NCBI GenBank assembly: GCA_023415375.1 | Contig: JAEZKW010000093.1 | Coordinates: forward strand, 1-29,874 | Direction of reading: 5' to 3' | Length of the DNA stretch: 29,874 nucleotides | From: Bacillota bacterium | GTDB lineage: Bacteria; Bacillota; UBA4882; UBA8346 | Shown here: piece by piece, positions 16,147-22,916 of the stretch | How positions within the stretch are numbered: the first letter of the stretch is position 1 | How the letters are laid out: each line of letters begins with the position of its first letter | The notes under the pieces: generated by a model | Told to the model about the DNA's origin: nothing | The model's input: the letters and a program-made list of their open reading frames with translations, nothing else | Databases searched by the model: none | Translations under genes and position numbers: made by a program

Positions 16147-16505
16147 GAAAACCCCTCCTTTTATTTCCTAATAATATTGATTCTCCATATATCCATCAAT
16201 TCCTTCAAAAATATTAAAACAAGTTTTATTTTCTAAAAATTGCACAAATCGACAGAAGATGCCTGAGAAATATATATATTGTGTCGAAAAAAGAAAGTTT
16301 TTTGGCTTTTATAAAGTGATCAAGTTAACGATTTTTACCTATTTAGCTCGTTTTTTAAATTAAGGGGCTGTTTTTATGTATTTTTTACTTACTATTTTCC
16401 CAGCTACAATGCTATTTTTAAAAGAAGAAACCTTCTCCCAAAGTGATTCATCAGGATAGACTTCAATATTATATTAAATCCTATGTTGTGGATGAAATTT
16501 TTATT

Positions 16506-16625
16506 CCGAGGCTGTCTAGAAAGTAGTTTAAAATCAATAAAACAGACAATATATAGCTTCTTGAATAACTAAACGTTTAAATATTGTATATTTTTATCGA
16601 TAAAATTTCTTTGGGACAGCCCCGG
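16506..16625. repeat. Intergenic repeat element, copy B, with inverted ends
   Basis: A 120-base element bounded by CCGAGGCTGTC (16506-16516) and GACAGCCCCGG (16615-16625), imperfect inverted repeats, with an internal arm CAATATATAGC facing ATATTGTATAT. Copy A at 8312-8450 shares the TTTAAAATCAAT, CAATATAT-GCTTC and ATTTC-TTTG-GCAGC blocks in the same order. No ORF: it is MITE-like or a mobile terminator. Confidence 0.75.
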
Positions 16626-16848
16626 ATTCATTATCTTTATTCATTTTTTATTTATAGAGTTCTTTTGAGATCGAGAGGCTCAATTCGATTTTCTGGGTAA
16701 TACCCGAATTCGTCCTAAAAAAACATTAAACAAAGTCGAATTGGGTTCGTCTGGATCTCCTGAAAATAGAAAATATTGTGGGAACGATAGAAATGGTCTT
16801 GTAGTAATATGAATGATTTTAATTTTAGAAGGAGTATCACTAGGACAT

Positions 16849-16890
16849 AAAAAAATAGGAATTACAATTATAAATTGAATTCCTATTTTA
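16849..16890 (-). terminator. Terminator of the YpiB-like gene
   Basis: A 12-bp perfect stem (AAAATAGGAATT at 16852-16863 with AATTCCTATTTT at 16878-16889), followed on the minus strand by a run of seven Ts. It lies about 100 bases past the stop codon. Confidence 0.75.
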
Positions 16891-16986
16891 CTTTATTTTA
16901 GGATGGAATTGCAACAGCTGTTAAAAAGATTATAACGAATAATGGCTAATCTGATAGAGGGACCGAAAAAGCCCCACCTTTCGTTA

Positions 16987-17529
16987 TCATAAACTATTTA
17001 ATTTTTTAACCAAACGTTGAAACTTACGTTTATTTTTTTCGTCCAGAGCTTTATCAATTTGGTTTAATAACTCAGCTCTTTCGATTTCCCGCTGAAAGGT
17101 TGCGCTCCACAATGAAAGCTCAAAGTCAATGAGTATTTGTTGAGCTCTAGTTGAGTCTAGGGAAATGGGATCTTCTTCAACGACGGCTTGATGAGATTGA
17201 CAAGAGGCTCGATCAGGAAAATAAAGCGTTAAATAAATGGGGGATTCTGCCAATAATGGCAAACGGGAAAGGATCATTGAACAATCAGTTACTGTGCTAT
17301 CGAAGGTTTTCAGTAAAACTGGAGGCATTCCAGTTGAATCGGTGGATACAACCAGAAGCGGCCGTAAATAAGAACCATCAAGTACAATATGGACTTGGGA
17401 AAGTAGGGATTCGTTTTCGGCAAGCCCCAAAAGAATCTGCTCTGGATAGGTAGATTGCAAATGATAATTTTCAATAAACCAGAAAAGAAAATTTTTTTTA
17501 GCCCAATTACTGATTATTTTGCGATTCAT
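16987..17529 (-). CDS. YpiB-like protein (UPF0302 with IDEAL domain)
   Basis: A 180-residue protein resembling B. subtilis YpiB. The UPF0302 part (about residues 8-115) includes NFLFWFIENYHLQ, LLSQVHIVLDG, RPLLVVS and IYLTLYFPDR. The C-terminal 30 residues (LLNQIDKALDEKNKRKFQRL) match the IDEAL motif, a short helix pair thought to bind partner proteins. The function of the family is unknown. ATG at 17527-17529 with GAGG (17535-17538) gives the YpiB length; a longer frame from 17610 would run through the CG-alternating tract and encode RVARARAR, which looks like untranslated leader. The family normally accompanies qcrABC or sporulation-era genes, which are not seen here. Confidence 0.72.
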   Translation of the reverse strand: MNRKIISNWAKKNFLFWFIENYHLQSTYPEQILLGLAENESLLSQVHIVLDGSYLRPLLVVSTDSTGMPPVLLKTFDSTVTDCSMILSRLPLLAESPIYLTLYFPDRASCQSHQAVVEEDPISLDSTRAQQILIDFELSLWSATFQREIERAELLNQIDKALDEKNKRKFQRLVKKLNSL

Positions 17530-17793
17530 GGCAACCTCGCAATTTCGCGCGCGCGCTCGCGCAACGCGCGTCTTAGTTTGAATTGTCTTGGCATAATACA
17601 TATTATTCAATGTGATTTAATCCCATGCTAAAGATCGCTAACCAAAATACTTCATTTTATTTTACGATGAACCACTATTTTGTGTTCTCATATTAATTCA
17701 CTTTCTAACTCGATCCCCCGTTTTCCTGCTATTTTAAAAAAGGAATAAATGGAAGCCGAGCGAAAGAAACACCATTAGAAAAAGAGGGCTGAA

Positions 17794-17844
17794 ATGAAAA
17801 TACTCTTTTGTCACCATGAGCCCCATGCGGCTTGGGTTTTTTGA
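17794..17844 (+). CDS. Candidate 16-residue leader-like peptide
   Basis: GAGGG (17784-17788) lies five bases before an ATG opening MKILFCHHEPHAAWVF and TGA. The hairpin at 17814-17842 forms entirely within the ORF and the last codons are its T-run. Three His and a Trp are unusual for a random peptide. The argA promoter lies downstream of it, so a classical attenuator of argA would need a second promoter further upstream. Speculative. Confidence 0.3.
   Translation: MKILFCHHEPHAAWVF
17814..17842 (+). terminator. Rho-independent terminator upstream of argA
   Basis: CCATGAGCC (17814-17822) pairs, with small bulges, with GGCTTGG (17829-17835), followed by six Ts. GGGCT at 17786-17790 could pair instead with AGCCC at 17819-17823, an alternative fold that would block the terminator. 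Confidence 0.55.
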
Positions 17845-17926
17845 AGATTTATTACTCTTATTTGATACAACCAATAAAAAACCTTTCATAAAAACAGGTT
17901 TAATGGTATATTTATTACATAGAGTA

Positions 17927-17963
17927 TTGAATTAACCATAACCAAATGTATAATTATTCATGA
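17927..17963 (+). promoter_or_regulatory. argA promoter overlapped by an ArgR/AhrC-type box
   Basis: TTGAAT (17927-17932) and a perfect TATAAT (17949-17954) are 16 bases apart. The -10 is embedded in an 18-base near-palindrome at 17946-17963 which, on the minus strand, reads TCATGAATAATTATACAT, close to the B. subtilis AhrC consensus CATGAATAAAAATTCAAG. Binding there would occlude RNA polymerase, giving arginine-dependent repression. Confidence 0.7.
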
Positions 17964-17977
17964 AAGTAGGCTGTACT

Positions 17978-18445
17978 ATGATTTCATTTCGAAAAGCCAA
18001 AATGTCGGATGTGGAGAATCTTCATCAGTTAATTAATGACTTTGCAACAAAAGGTTATATGCTGCCCCGTTCCCGGAACACTTTATATGAGGCTTTAAGG
18101 GAATTTACAATTATTGAGGACGAAGGAAATTTGGTAGGGATGGGGGCTTTACATGTCATTTGGGAAGATTTGGCGGAGATCCGGGCTTTAGCGATCAAGG
18201 CGGAATTTCAACGCCGCGGTATTGGCGGGCAGTTAATTGACAGATTGGTGAAGGAAGCTGTTGAACTGGAGATTCATAAGGTATTTGCCCTTACGTATCA
18301 GGTTGAATTTTTTAAAAAATGCGGTTTTACAGAAGTGAGCAAAGATGAGATGCCCCATAAAATTTGGAAGGAATGCATCGACTGCCCTAAATTCCCCAAT
18401 TGTGACGAAGTCGCCATGGCCATCAATTTAGTTGATGAAGAATGA
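17978..18445 (+). CDS. argA: N-acetylglutamate synthase, short single-domain type
   Basis: A 155-residue GNAT acetyltransferase that makes N-acetylglutamate from glutamate and acetyl-CoA, entry to arginine synthesis. It matches the short ArgA family of Clostridia and Actinobacteria: LINDFATKGYMLPRSRNTLYE is its N-terminal block, then LVGMGALHVIWEDLAEIRALAI, the acetyl-CoA loop RRGIGGQL (79-86), KVFALTYQVEFFKKCGF, and a C-terminal Cys group (C133, C136, C142) in KECIDCPKFPNCDEVAM. An ATG at 17960 lies within the promoter -10/Arg box region at the predicted start of transcription, so ATG 17978 (after AGTAGG) is chosen. No other arg gene adjoins. Regulation by ArgR is inferred from the operator. 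Confidence 0.9.
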   Translation: MISFRKAKMSDVENLHQLINDFATKGYMLPRSRNTLYEALREFTIIEDEGNLVGMGALHVIWEDLAEIRALAIKAEFQRRGIGGQLIDRLVKEAVELEIHKVFALTYQVEFFKKCGFTEVSKDEMPHKIWKECIDCPKFPNCDEVAMAINLVDEE

Positions 18446-18448
18446 AAA

Positions 18449-18469
18449 GGCTATTGGCTATTGGCTATT
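18449..18469. repeat. Three tandem 7-base units
   Basis: GGCTATT is repeated three times in perfect tandem just after the argA stop codon. A short slippage-type repeat in non-coding DNA. Confidence 0.8.
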
Positions 18470-18565
18470 AGCAAAAGAATTTTTTTCATTGTACTTTGTG
18501 CCGAACCCCGGCATGGCAGTTAGGATGAAAATCTCAATTTAAATTTCAAATGGGTCTATTTACCT

Positions 18566-18703
18566 TTACCCTAAAAGGGAAACGGTTGGTCTTGCAGGCC
18601 AATTAGTTTTATTTAAACTACGAAGCCTTATAGCTAAAGCCTGCAAAGCCAGACAAGATTCCCCCGTAGGAATAGGGCAGCTTGTATTTTCTTTTTGTTC
18701 CAT
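18566..18703 (-). CDS. Uncertain small ORF, 45 residues
   Basis: ATG at 18701-18703 opens a 45-residue frame (MEQKENTSCPIPTGESCLAL then a basic, Leu-rich tail). It follows the Cys4 gene by 31 bases on the same strand and begins like it (MEQ-KENTSC versus MEQEKVNC), which hints at a degenerate duplicate, but the rest does not align. Only a weak AGG precedes it. An inverted repeat (TTGCAGGC at 18592-18599, GCCTGCAA at 18640-18647) lies inside it. May not be a gene. Confidence 0.25.
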   Translation of the reverse strand: MEQKENTSCPIPTGESCLALQALAIRLRSLNKTNWPARPTVSLLG

Positions 18704-18734
18704 TTTGTGCCTAATTGTAGTAAAGGCATGACCG

Positions 18735-18920
18735 TCAGGATGAATTTTTTCCTTTTTTGGGCGCAAAGGCTAAACAGGCCTGACCGTCCGATTGCCGGAC
18801 TACTACTGAAGGCAGTTGTTTACCTTTAAACCCAAAGGCTTTACAGCCGTTGGGAAAACGGCTATCCCAGGTAATATAGAAGTGTTCGCACTTAAAGCAG
18901 TTAACTTTTTCTTGTTCCAT
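18735..18920 (-). CDS. Small Cys4 protein of the type often labelled uracil-DNA glycosylase
   Basis: A 61-residue protein with four Cys: CFKCEHFYITWD (C8, C11 region), GCKAFGF and QACLAF. The order CxxC...FYITWD..FPxGCKAFGFKxxxLPS matches a widespread small family in Clostridia and other bacteria. Members are often named uracil-DNA glycosylase in databases, but they are too short to be the enzyme; the Cys arrangement suggests metal binding. ATG at 18918-18920 is used; a TTG directly before it is possible. No clear ribosome-binding site is seen. It lies alone between argA (convergent) and the M16 pair (same strand). Confidence 0.75.
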   Translation of the reverse strand: MEQEKVNCFKCEHFYITWDSRFPNGCKAFGFKGKQLPSVVVRQSDGQACLAFAPKKGKNSS

Positions 18921-19014
18921 CAATCATTTTTGTATCATAAATTCAGATGAAATTCAACTCCTTACTTCGTAAGTTCTTCTTTAAATAACAGTCGATTCTC
19001 ACTTGTTTGCCCGA

Positions 19015-20406
19015 TTAAGGGTTTAAAGTGCCCTCTGGAGCTGCCAGTCCTAAAACGTAATGAGTAAAATATCTCCTGGCTACCCGTTGAATATCTTCGG
19101 CGGTAACTTTATTGATGAGCTCAAGGTATCGATCGGCATACTTGTATCCGTATCCGTACAGCTCGAACAGAGCCAGAGCTTGTGCTTTAGAGTCACTGGT
19201 CTCATGGGACATTATAAAATTGCCAAGGAAGTATTTTTTAGCGGCCTGAAGTTCCTGCATAGATACAGGCTCATCTATTAATTTTTTAAATTCAGCTACA
19301 ATTCCGTCACGGGCAACCGGGTAATTAGCCGGCGAGGTTCCTGTAACGGCAATAATTGCTGAGGGCCCAACCATTGTCTGATAAAAAGAACTCACATAAT
19401 AACAAAGCCCTTGTTTACCTCTTAGCTCTCTAAAAAGACGGGTATCCATATTGCCACCGCCTAATATTAAATTAAGTATATCCATTACCGGTTTATCATC
19501 ATCCAGATAGCTTGGAGCCGGGTAACCGATAAACATAATCGCCCCCTGAATATTCTTTGGGCGAAAACAGACAATGTCTTTTTGGAGTGTTGGTATTGGA
19601 ACTGATGAGGGTTTCGGCAATTCGGCGCCTTTGTTGTTGCCAAAAGTACCTTTAAATTTTTCGATAATTTGTTCAGGGTTAACATTGCCAACTACAGAAA
19701 TAACGATGTTGTTAGGAATATAAATTTTTTGGTACCAATTTACTAAATCTTCACGTTTAATTGAATTAACAGTCTCAATGCTGCCGTTTGTTAACCAACT
19801 ATAGGGATGGCCGCCGTAAAATCCGGTACTAAAGGCCAGGAATGCTGTATTACCGTATTGATCTTCAAAGGCATTAATCCTCTGAATGAAATCTTTTTTT
19901 CCAGCAGCTACTTCAAAATTCGAAAAGTTTGGGTTTTGAAATATATCCAAAAAAACATCCAATGCTTTGTTCAAGCCCGGTTTGGTAACTTTTAGCCACG
20001 CCTTACCAAAATCAGTGTATGATTCGGCATACCAAGAGGCGCCTGCTGATTCCATTTCACGCTTACTTTCATCATAGCTTCGATGAGGCGTTCCACCATA
20101 GAGTACACCTCTTTGCATTAAGCCGGATATCCCTTTTTGGTTTGGGAGTTCATATAGGGTACCCATTCTGGTAAATATATTTACCGCTACAATTTCGTTG
20201 TCATAGTTGGGTTTTATGATGAGAGTCAATCCATTGTCATAGACTTTTTTAATCACATTTGAAGTAAGAGAAAATTCACTTGGACTCGCCACGCTGCCCG
20301 AAGTATCTTGAGCGTAACCGGGAATAGAAATTATTAAAATGCAAGCAAGAAAAAGTAAGCATAATTTAATCCCATTTCCTTTTTTCCATTGCAAATTATT
20401 TTCCAT
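19015..20406 (-). CDS. M16-family peptidase, non-catalytic partner subunit
   Basis: A 463-residue exported M16 (insulinase/pitrilysin-type) protein. The signal peptide spans about residues 14-32 (IKLCLLFLACILIISIPGYA). The zinc motif HxxEH is missing: the equivalent place reads GISGLMQRGVLYGG. The partner-type Arg/Tyr motif is present (RLFRELRGKQGLCYYVSSFY), which in heterodimers contributes substrate-binding residues to the catalytic subunit's site. Its ATG lies one base after the stop of the catalytic gene, with GGAGGG inside that gene's end, so the two are coupled and made in equal amounts. Such pairs occur in diderm bacteria as periplasmic peptidases. Confidence 0.92.
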   Translation of the reverse strand: MENNLQWKKGNGIKLCLLFLACILIISIPGYAQDTSGSVASPSEFSLTSNVIKKVYDNGLTLIIKPNYDNEIVAVNIFTRMGTLYELPNQKGISGLMQRGVLYGGTPHRSYDESKREMESAGASWYAESYTDFGKAWLKVTKPGLNKALDVFLDIFQNPNFSNFEVAAGKKDFIQRINAFEDQYGNTAFLAFSTGFYGGHPYSWLTNGSIETVNSIKREDLVNWYQKIYIPNNIVISVVGNVNPEQIIEKFKGTFGNNKGAELPKPSSVPIPTLQKDIVCFRPKNIQGAIMFIGYPAPSYLDDDKPVMDILNLILGGGNMDTRLFRELRGKQGLCYYVSSFYQTMVGPSAIIAVTGTSPANYPVARDGIVAEFKKLIDEPVSMQELQAAKKYFLGNFIMSHETSDSKAQALALFELYGYGYKYADRYLELINKVTAEDIQRVARRYFTHYVLGLAAPEGTLNP

Positions 20407-20407
20407 C

Positions 20408-21757
20408 CTATTTTCCCTCCTGGGCTTTCAAGGTTACTAGAACGTATCCCTTTGGATTGAGATATTCCTTGGCCATCCGCATAACATCCTCTTTAGTAAC
20501 TTTACTTATACTTTGCTCAAAGTCGACGGCATCCGAAGCAGAGCCCGTGACCTCTGAGTAACTGATAATATTAGCCAACAAATAATTATTCTCGGCGCCA
20601 AAGGTATATCTGGCCTGCAAAATAGTTTTCGCGATTGCCAACTCTTCATCGGTAATTCCCCTATTAAGTATATTTTTTATAATGGACTGGATTTTACTTT
20701 CAAGAACCGAAGCGTTATTTTCTGTTTCAACATAGATATAGATTAATCCGGCATCCCTTAAATCATAATAATCAGCCCGTATATTATGGATTAATTTTTT
20801 TGCATATAACTTATATAGCCGCGAATTTTCACAGCTTCCCAGTAACACTCCTAATACACCCAAAGTTGCGCCATCCTGGGGATTCAATTTCGGGACAGGA
20901 AACCCAAAGAACATATAGGTCTGGTGAACATCTCTTTGAATTTCATAGCGGGTGATTTCTTTTAGCTTAGATATTTCAAACGATGGGGCGGGTTGTATTT
21001 TATCCGGTTTGAAGTCTTTAAAAAGTTGTTTGATTTTAGTTAGGACCTTATCGGAGTTGATATCGCCCACCACTGCAATGGCCATATTATTAGGTACATA
21101 ATATTTATGGAAATAGGCTAAAAAAGTATCCCGGTTAATATTTTTCAAACTATCAGCTGTCCCTAGAACGCTATTGGCATAAGGCGTGCCTGGAAATATT
21201 TTTTGGTATGCCAATTGATTCATGAGATTTTGGTTGTTATCTTTGCTGATTCTTATTTCTTCGAGGACTACAAGCCTTTCTCTTTCAATCTCCTCGGGGT
21301 CAAAGGAGGAGTTCATGATGGCGTCGGCTTCCACGTCGAGAGCCCGGTCAATATATTGACTAGGTACAGTTACATAATAATGAGTGGTATTAAATGATGT
21401 TGATCCATTTAAATTTCCGCCTACGGATGTAATCTCCCTGGCCATTTCGCCGACTTTCCGGCGCTGGGTTCCTTTAAACAACATGTGTTCCAGGAAGTGA
21501 GAAATACCGGCGTTTGCTGCGGATTCATTTTTTGCTCCGGTTGCCACCTGAATATCGACTGCTACAATAGGAGAAGAATGGACTTCTTTGATGATTACTT
21601 TTAAGCCGTTATCAAGTACAGTCTTTGAATAGGGTTTAAAAATAGAGTTTGAATCGCCGTAAATAGGTACAATAATAGTGATTGAGTATAACATTATTAA
21701 CAAAGTTATTGCTATTGGCAAACTGACTTTTCGCGGTTGGATCAAGAATGGTAACAT
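20408..21757 (-). CDS. M16-family zinc metallopeptidase, catalytic subunit
   Basis: A 449-residue exported peptidase. Residues about 11-34 are a signal or membrane segment (VSLPIAITLLIMLYSITIIV). The inverted zinc motif HFLEH places H87, E90 and H91, and E167 in RLVVLEEIRIS is the third ligand, at the usual 76-residue distance. The C-terminal M16 domain follows from about residue 210, making the usual two-domain length. It would cleave peptides in the periplasm, together with the non-catalytic partner next to it. AAGGAGG (21764-21770) precedes the ATG by six bases. It ends in TAG, showing that amber works as a stop in this genome. Confidence 0.95.
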   Translation of the reverse strand: MLPFLIQPRKVSLPIAITLLIMLYSITIIVPIYGDSNSIFKPYSKTVLDNGLKVIIKEVHSSPIVAVDIQVATGAKNESAANAGISHFLEHMLFKGTQRRKVGEMAREITSVGGNLNGSTSFNTTHYYVTVPSQYIDRALDVEADAIMNSSFDPEEIERERLVVLEEIRISKDNNQNLMNQLAYQKIFPGTPYANSVLGTADSLKNINRDTFLAYFHKYYVPNNMAIAVVGDINSDKVLTKIKQLFKDFKPDKIQPAPSFEISKLKEITRYEIQRDVHQTYMFFGFPVPKLNPQDGATLGVLGVLLGSCENSRLYKLYAKKLIHNIRADYYDLRDAGLIYIYVETENNASVLESKIQSIIKNILNRGITDEELAIAKTILQARYTFGAENNYLLANIISYSEVTGSASDAVDFEQSISKVTKEDVMRMAKEYLNPKGYVLVTLKAQEGK

Positions 21758-21823
21758 TGGTTGCCTCCTTTAAATCTATTCATTACCTATAGGTCAATTT
21801 GAAATTAAAATATTCAAACAATT

Positions 21824-22047
21824 CACCTAACCCCTGTCCCCTTCCCTCATTTTGTTACTCATAATCTGGGACAGGGAAGGGGTATTAGAGTAAAATTTAT
21901 TGACTAAAAGCAAAGTCAACGGAATGTGAAATGATTTTGTACAATGCAAGATTTGCAGCATAAGAAACAAGTCAATTTACCAAGGCACCCCTTCCCTGTC
22001 CCTAATGATAACCATAACATAGGAGGGAAGGGGATGGGGGTTAGGTA
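21824..22047. mobile_element. MITE-like palindromic element
   Basis: About 224 bases with terminal inverted repeats of about 60 bases: CACCTAACCCCTGTCCCCTT and onward at the left end, its reverse complement (starting TACCTAACCCC) at the right. The arms also hold an inner GGGACAGGGAAGGGG match. The centre of about 90 bases encodes nothing. This is the structure of a non-autonomous transposon; no transposase is in the window and no clear target duplication is visible. Confidence 0.75.
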
Positions 22048-22356
22048 AAAATAGAGTTCAAAGCATTATATAGATATTTTTTAATTTTTTGACATGAATA
22101 GTACATATGGGGAATGAATAGCCTTTAAACGAGCCGGTTAAAGTCTTAACAAATATATGTGAAGTTAAAATTATTATCATCCAATAAATTTCCATTGTCA
22201 AGATAATTATCCAAAAAATAACAATATAATAATTTGACCTTTCTTGACCAATGACCTCGTAAGCGTGAGTGTAAAGAAAAGAGGCTGAGAAACAATTGGG
22301 TGGGACAATGTATTTTATGGCAGTAAAGCAAATCAAAAGCCCTTCATTCTAAAAAG

Positions 22357-22374
22357 GCCAAATTCAAATTTGGC
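22357..22374. promoter_or_regulatory. Palindromic operator upstream of hsp20
   Basis: GCCAAATTCAAATTTGGC is a perfect 8-bp inverted repeat with a two-base centre and overlaps the -35 of the Hsp20 promoter. It is not the CIRCE sequence recognised by HrcA. Confidence 0.6.
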
Positions 22375-22398
22375 TTATAGGCCTAAATCGGGTATTAT
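22370..22398 (+). promoter_or_regulatory. Promoter of the Hsp20 gene
   Basis: TTGGCT (22370-22375) and TATTAT (22393-22398) are separated by 17 bases; the start of transcription would be about 45 bases before the Hsp20 ATG. Confidence 0.6.
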
Positions 22399-22448
22399 GA
22401 TATCAGAAAAGGTCAATAAAGAACAAACAAACATTGGAGGTGTTCATA

Positions 22449-22862
22449 ATGTTCAGCCTAGTACCTTTCAGAATCAATGCACTCGATCGAAGTTTTTGGG
22501 ATGACTTTTTCGGAGAAGATTTGATTCCTGCAAAATTTGGCTCATTTAAAACCGACATCACCGAAAATGACAAGGAATATGTAATTGAAGCCGATTTGCC
22601 AGGATTTAATAAGGAAGCGATTCAACTGGAGATGGCGGACAACCGTTTGACCATTAGCGCTAAGAAGGATGATGTTGCCCAGGAGAACAGCGATAATTAT
22701 ATCCGTAAAGAGCGTTATATGGGAGAGGTTTCCCGAAGCTTTATTGTTGATGATGTTAATGAGGATGAAATCAAGGCCGAGTTTAAAGACGGAGTCCTAA
22801 AAGTCGTCCTGCCGAAAAAAGAACCAGTCCAAAATCGAGTTCGCAGAATCGAATTGAATTAA
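22449..22862 (+). CDS. Small heat-shock protein, Hsp20/alpha-crystallin family
   Basis: A 137-residue ATP-independent chaperone that holds unfolding proteins in the cytoplasm. The alpha-crystallin domain covers about residues 34-128: FKTDITENDKEYVIEADLPG, FNKEAIQLEMADNRLTISAKK, IRKERYMGEVSRSFIV and the closing FKDGVLKVVLPKKEP, followed by a short tail with the RIEL motif that mediates oligomer contacts (I-x-I/L type). The start is ATG 22449, six bases after GGAGGTG (22436-22442); the TTG at 22434 overlaps that site. It is a single gene with its own promoter, operator-like palindrome and terminator. Confidence 0.95.
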   Translation: MFSLVPFRINALDRSFWDDFFGEDLIPAKFGSFKTDITENDKEYVIEADLPGFNKEAIQLEMADNRLTISAKKDDVAQENSDNYIRKERYMGEVSRSFIVDDVNEDEIKAEFKDGVLKVVLPKKEPVQNRVRRIELN

Positions 22863-22869
22863 TAAAAGT

Positions 22870-22913
22870 AACAAGAAAAGGAGCGCTATATGCGTTCCTT
22901 TTCTTGTTTTTTT
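22870..22913 (+). terminator. Rho-independent terminator after hsp20
   Basis: AACAAGAAAAGGA pairs with TCCTTTTCTTGTT around a short GC-containing tip and runs into seven Ts. It separates the gene from the convergent kinase gene, whose TAG stop is four bases away. Confidence 0.92.
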
Positions 22914-22916
22914 GGA

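Larger units (their letters stand above)
16147..16986. other. Large AT-rich intergenic region
   Basis: 840 bases between two minus-strand genes. It contains repeat element B (16506-16625) and the terminator at 16849-16890. A 27-codon ORF at about 16377 has no ribosome-binding site. I see no gene here. Confidence 0.55.
17530..17977. other. Divergent control region between the YpiB-like gene and argA
   Basis: This gap contains the CG-alternating tract at 17546-17570, a candidate 16-codon ORF with embedded terminator (17794-17844), a small inverted repeat AAACCT/AGGTTT near 17875-17900 and the argA promoter with its Arg box. Confidence 0.6.
21758..22448. other. Intergenic region with MITE-like palindrome and Hsp20 promoter
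   Basis: The gap holds the palindromic element at 21824-22047, an AT-rich stretch (22050-22350) in which I see nothing convincing, and the promoter/operator of the Hsp20 gene at 22357-22398. Confidence 0.6.

Noticed and set aside
16377..16460. 27-codon ORF in the large gap at 16147-16986
   Set aside because: No ribosome-binding site and biased AT-rich composition; nothing supports translation.
17530..17610. N-terminal extension of the YpiB-like protein through the CG tract
   Set aside because: It would encode RVARARAR-type sequence absent from the family; the ATG at 17529 with GAGG gives the normal length.
22058..22336. A 92-codon minus-strand frame with hydrophobic stretches
   Set aside because: Very AT-rich sequence with no ribosome-binding site, low-complexity residues (Ile/Tyr/Phe) and a start in plain intergenic DNA; likely chance.
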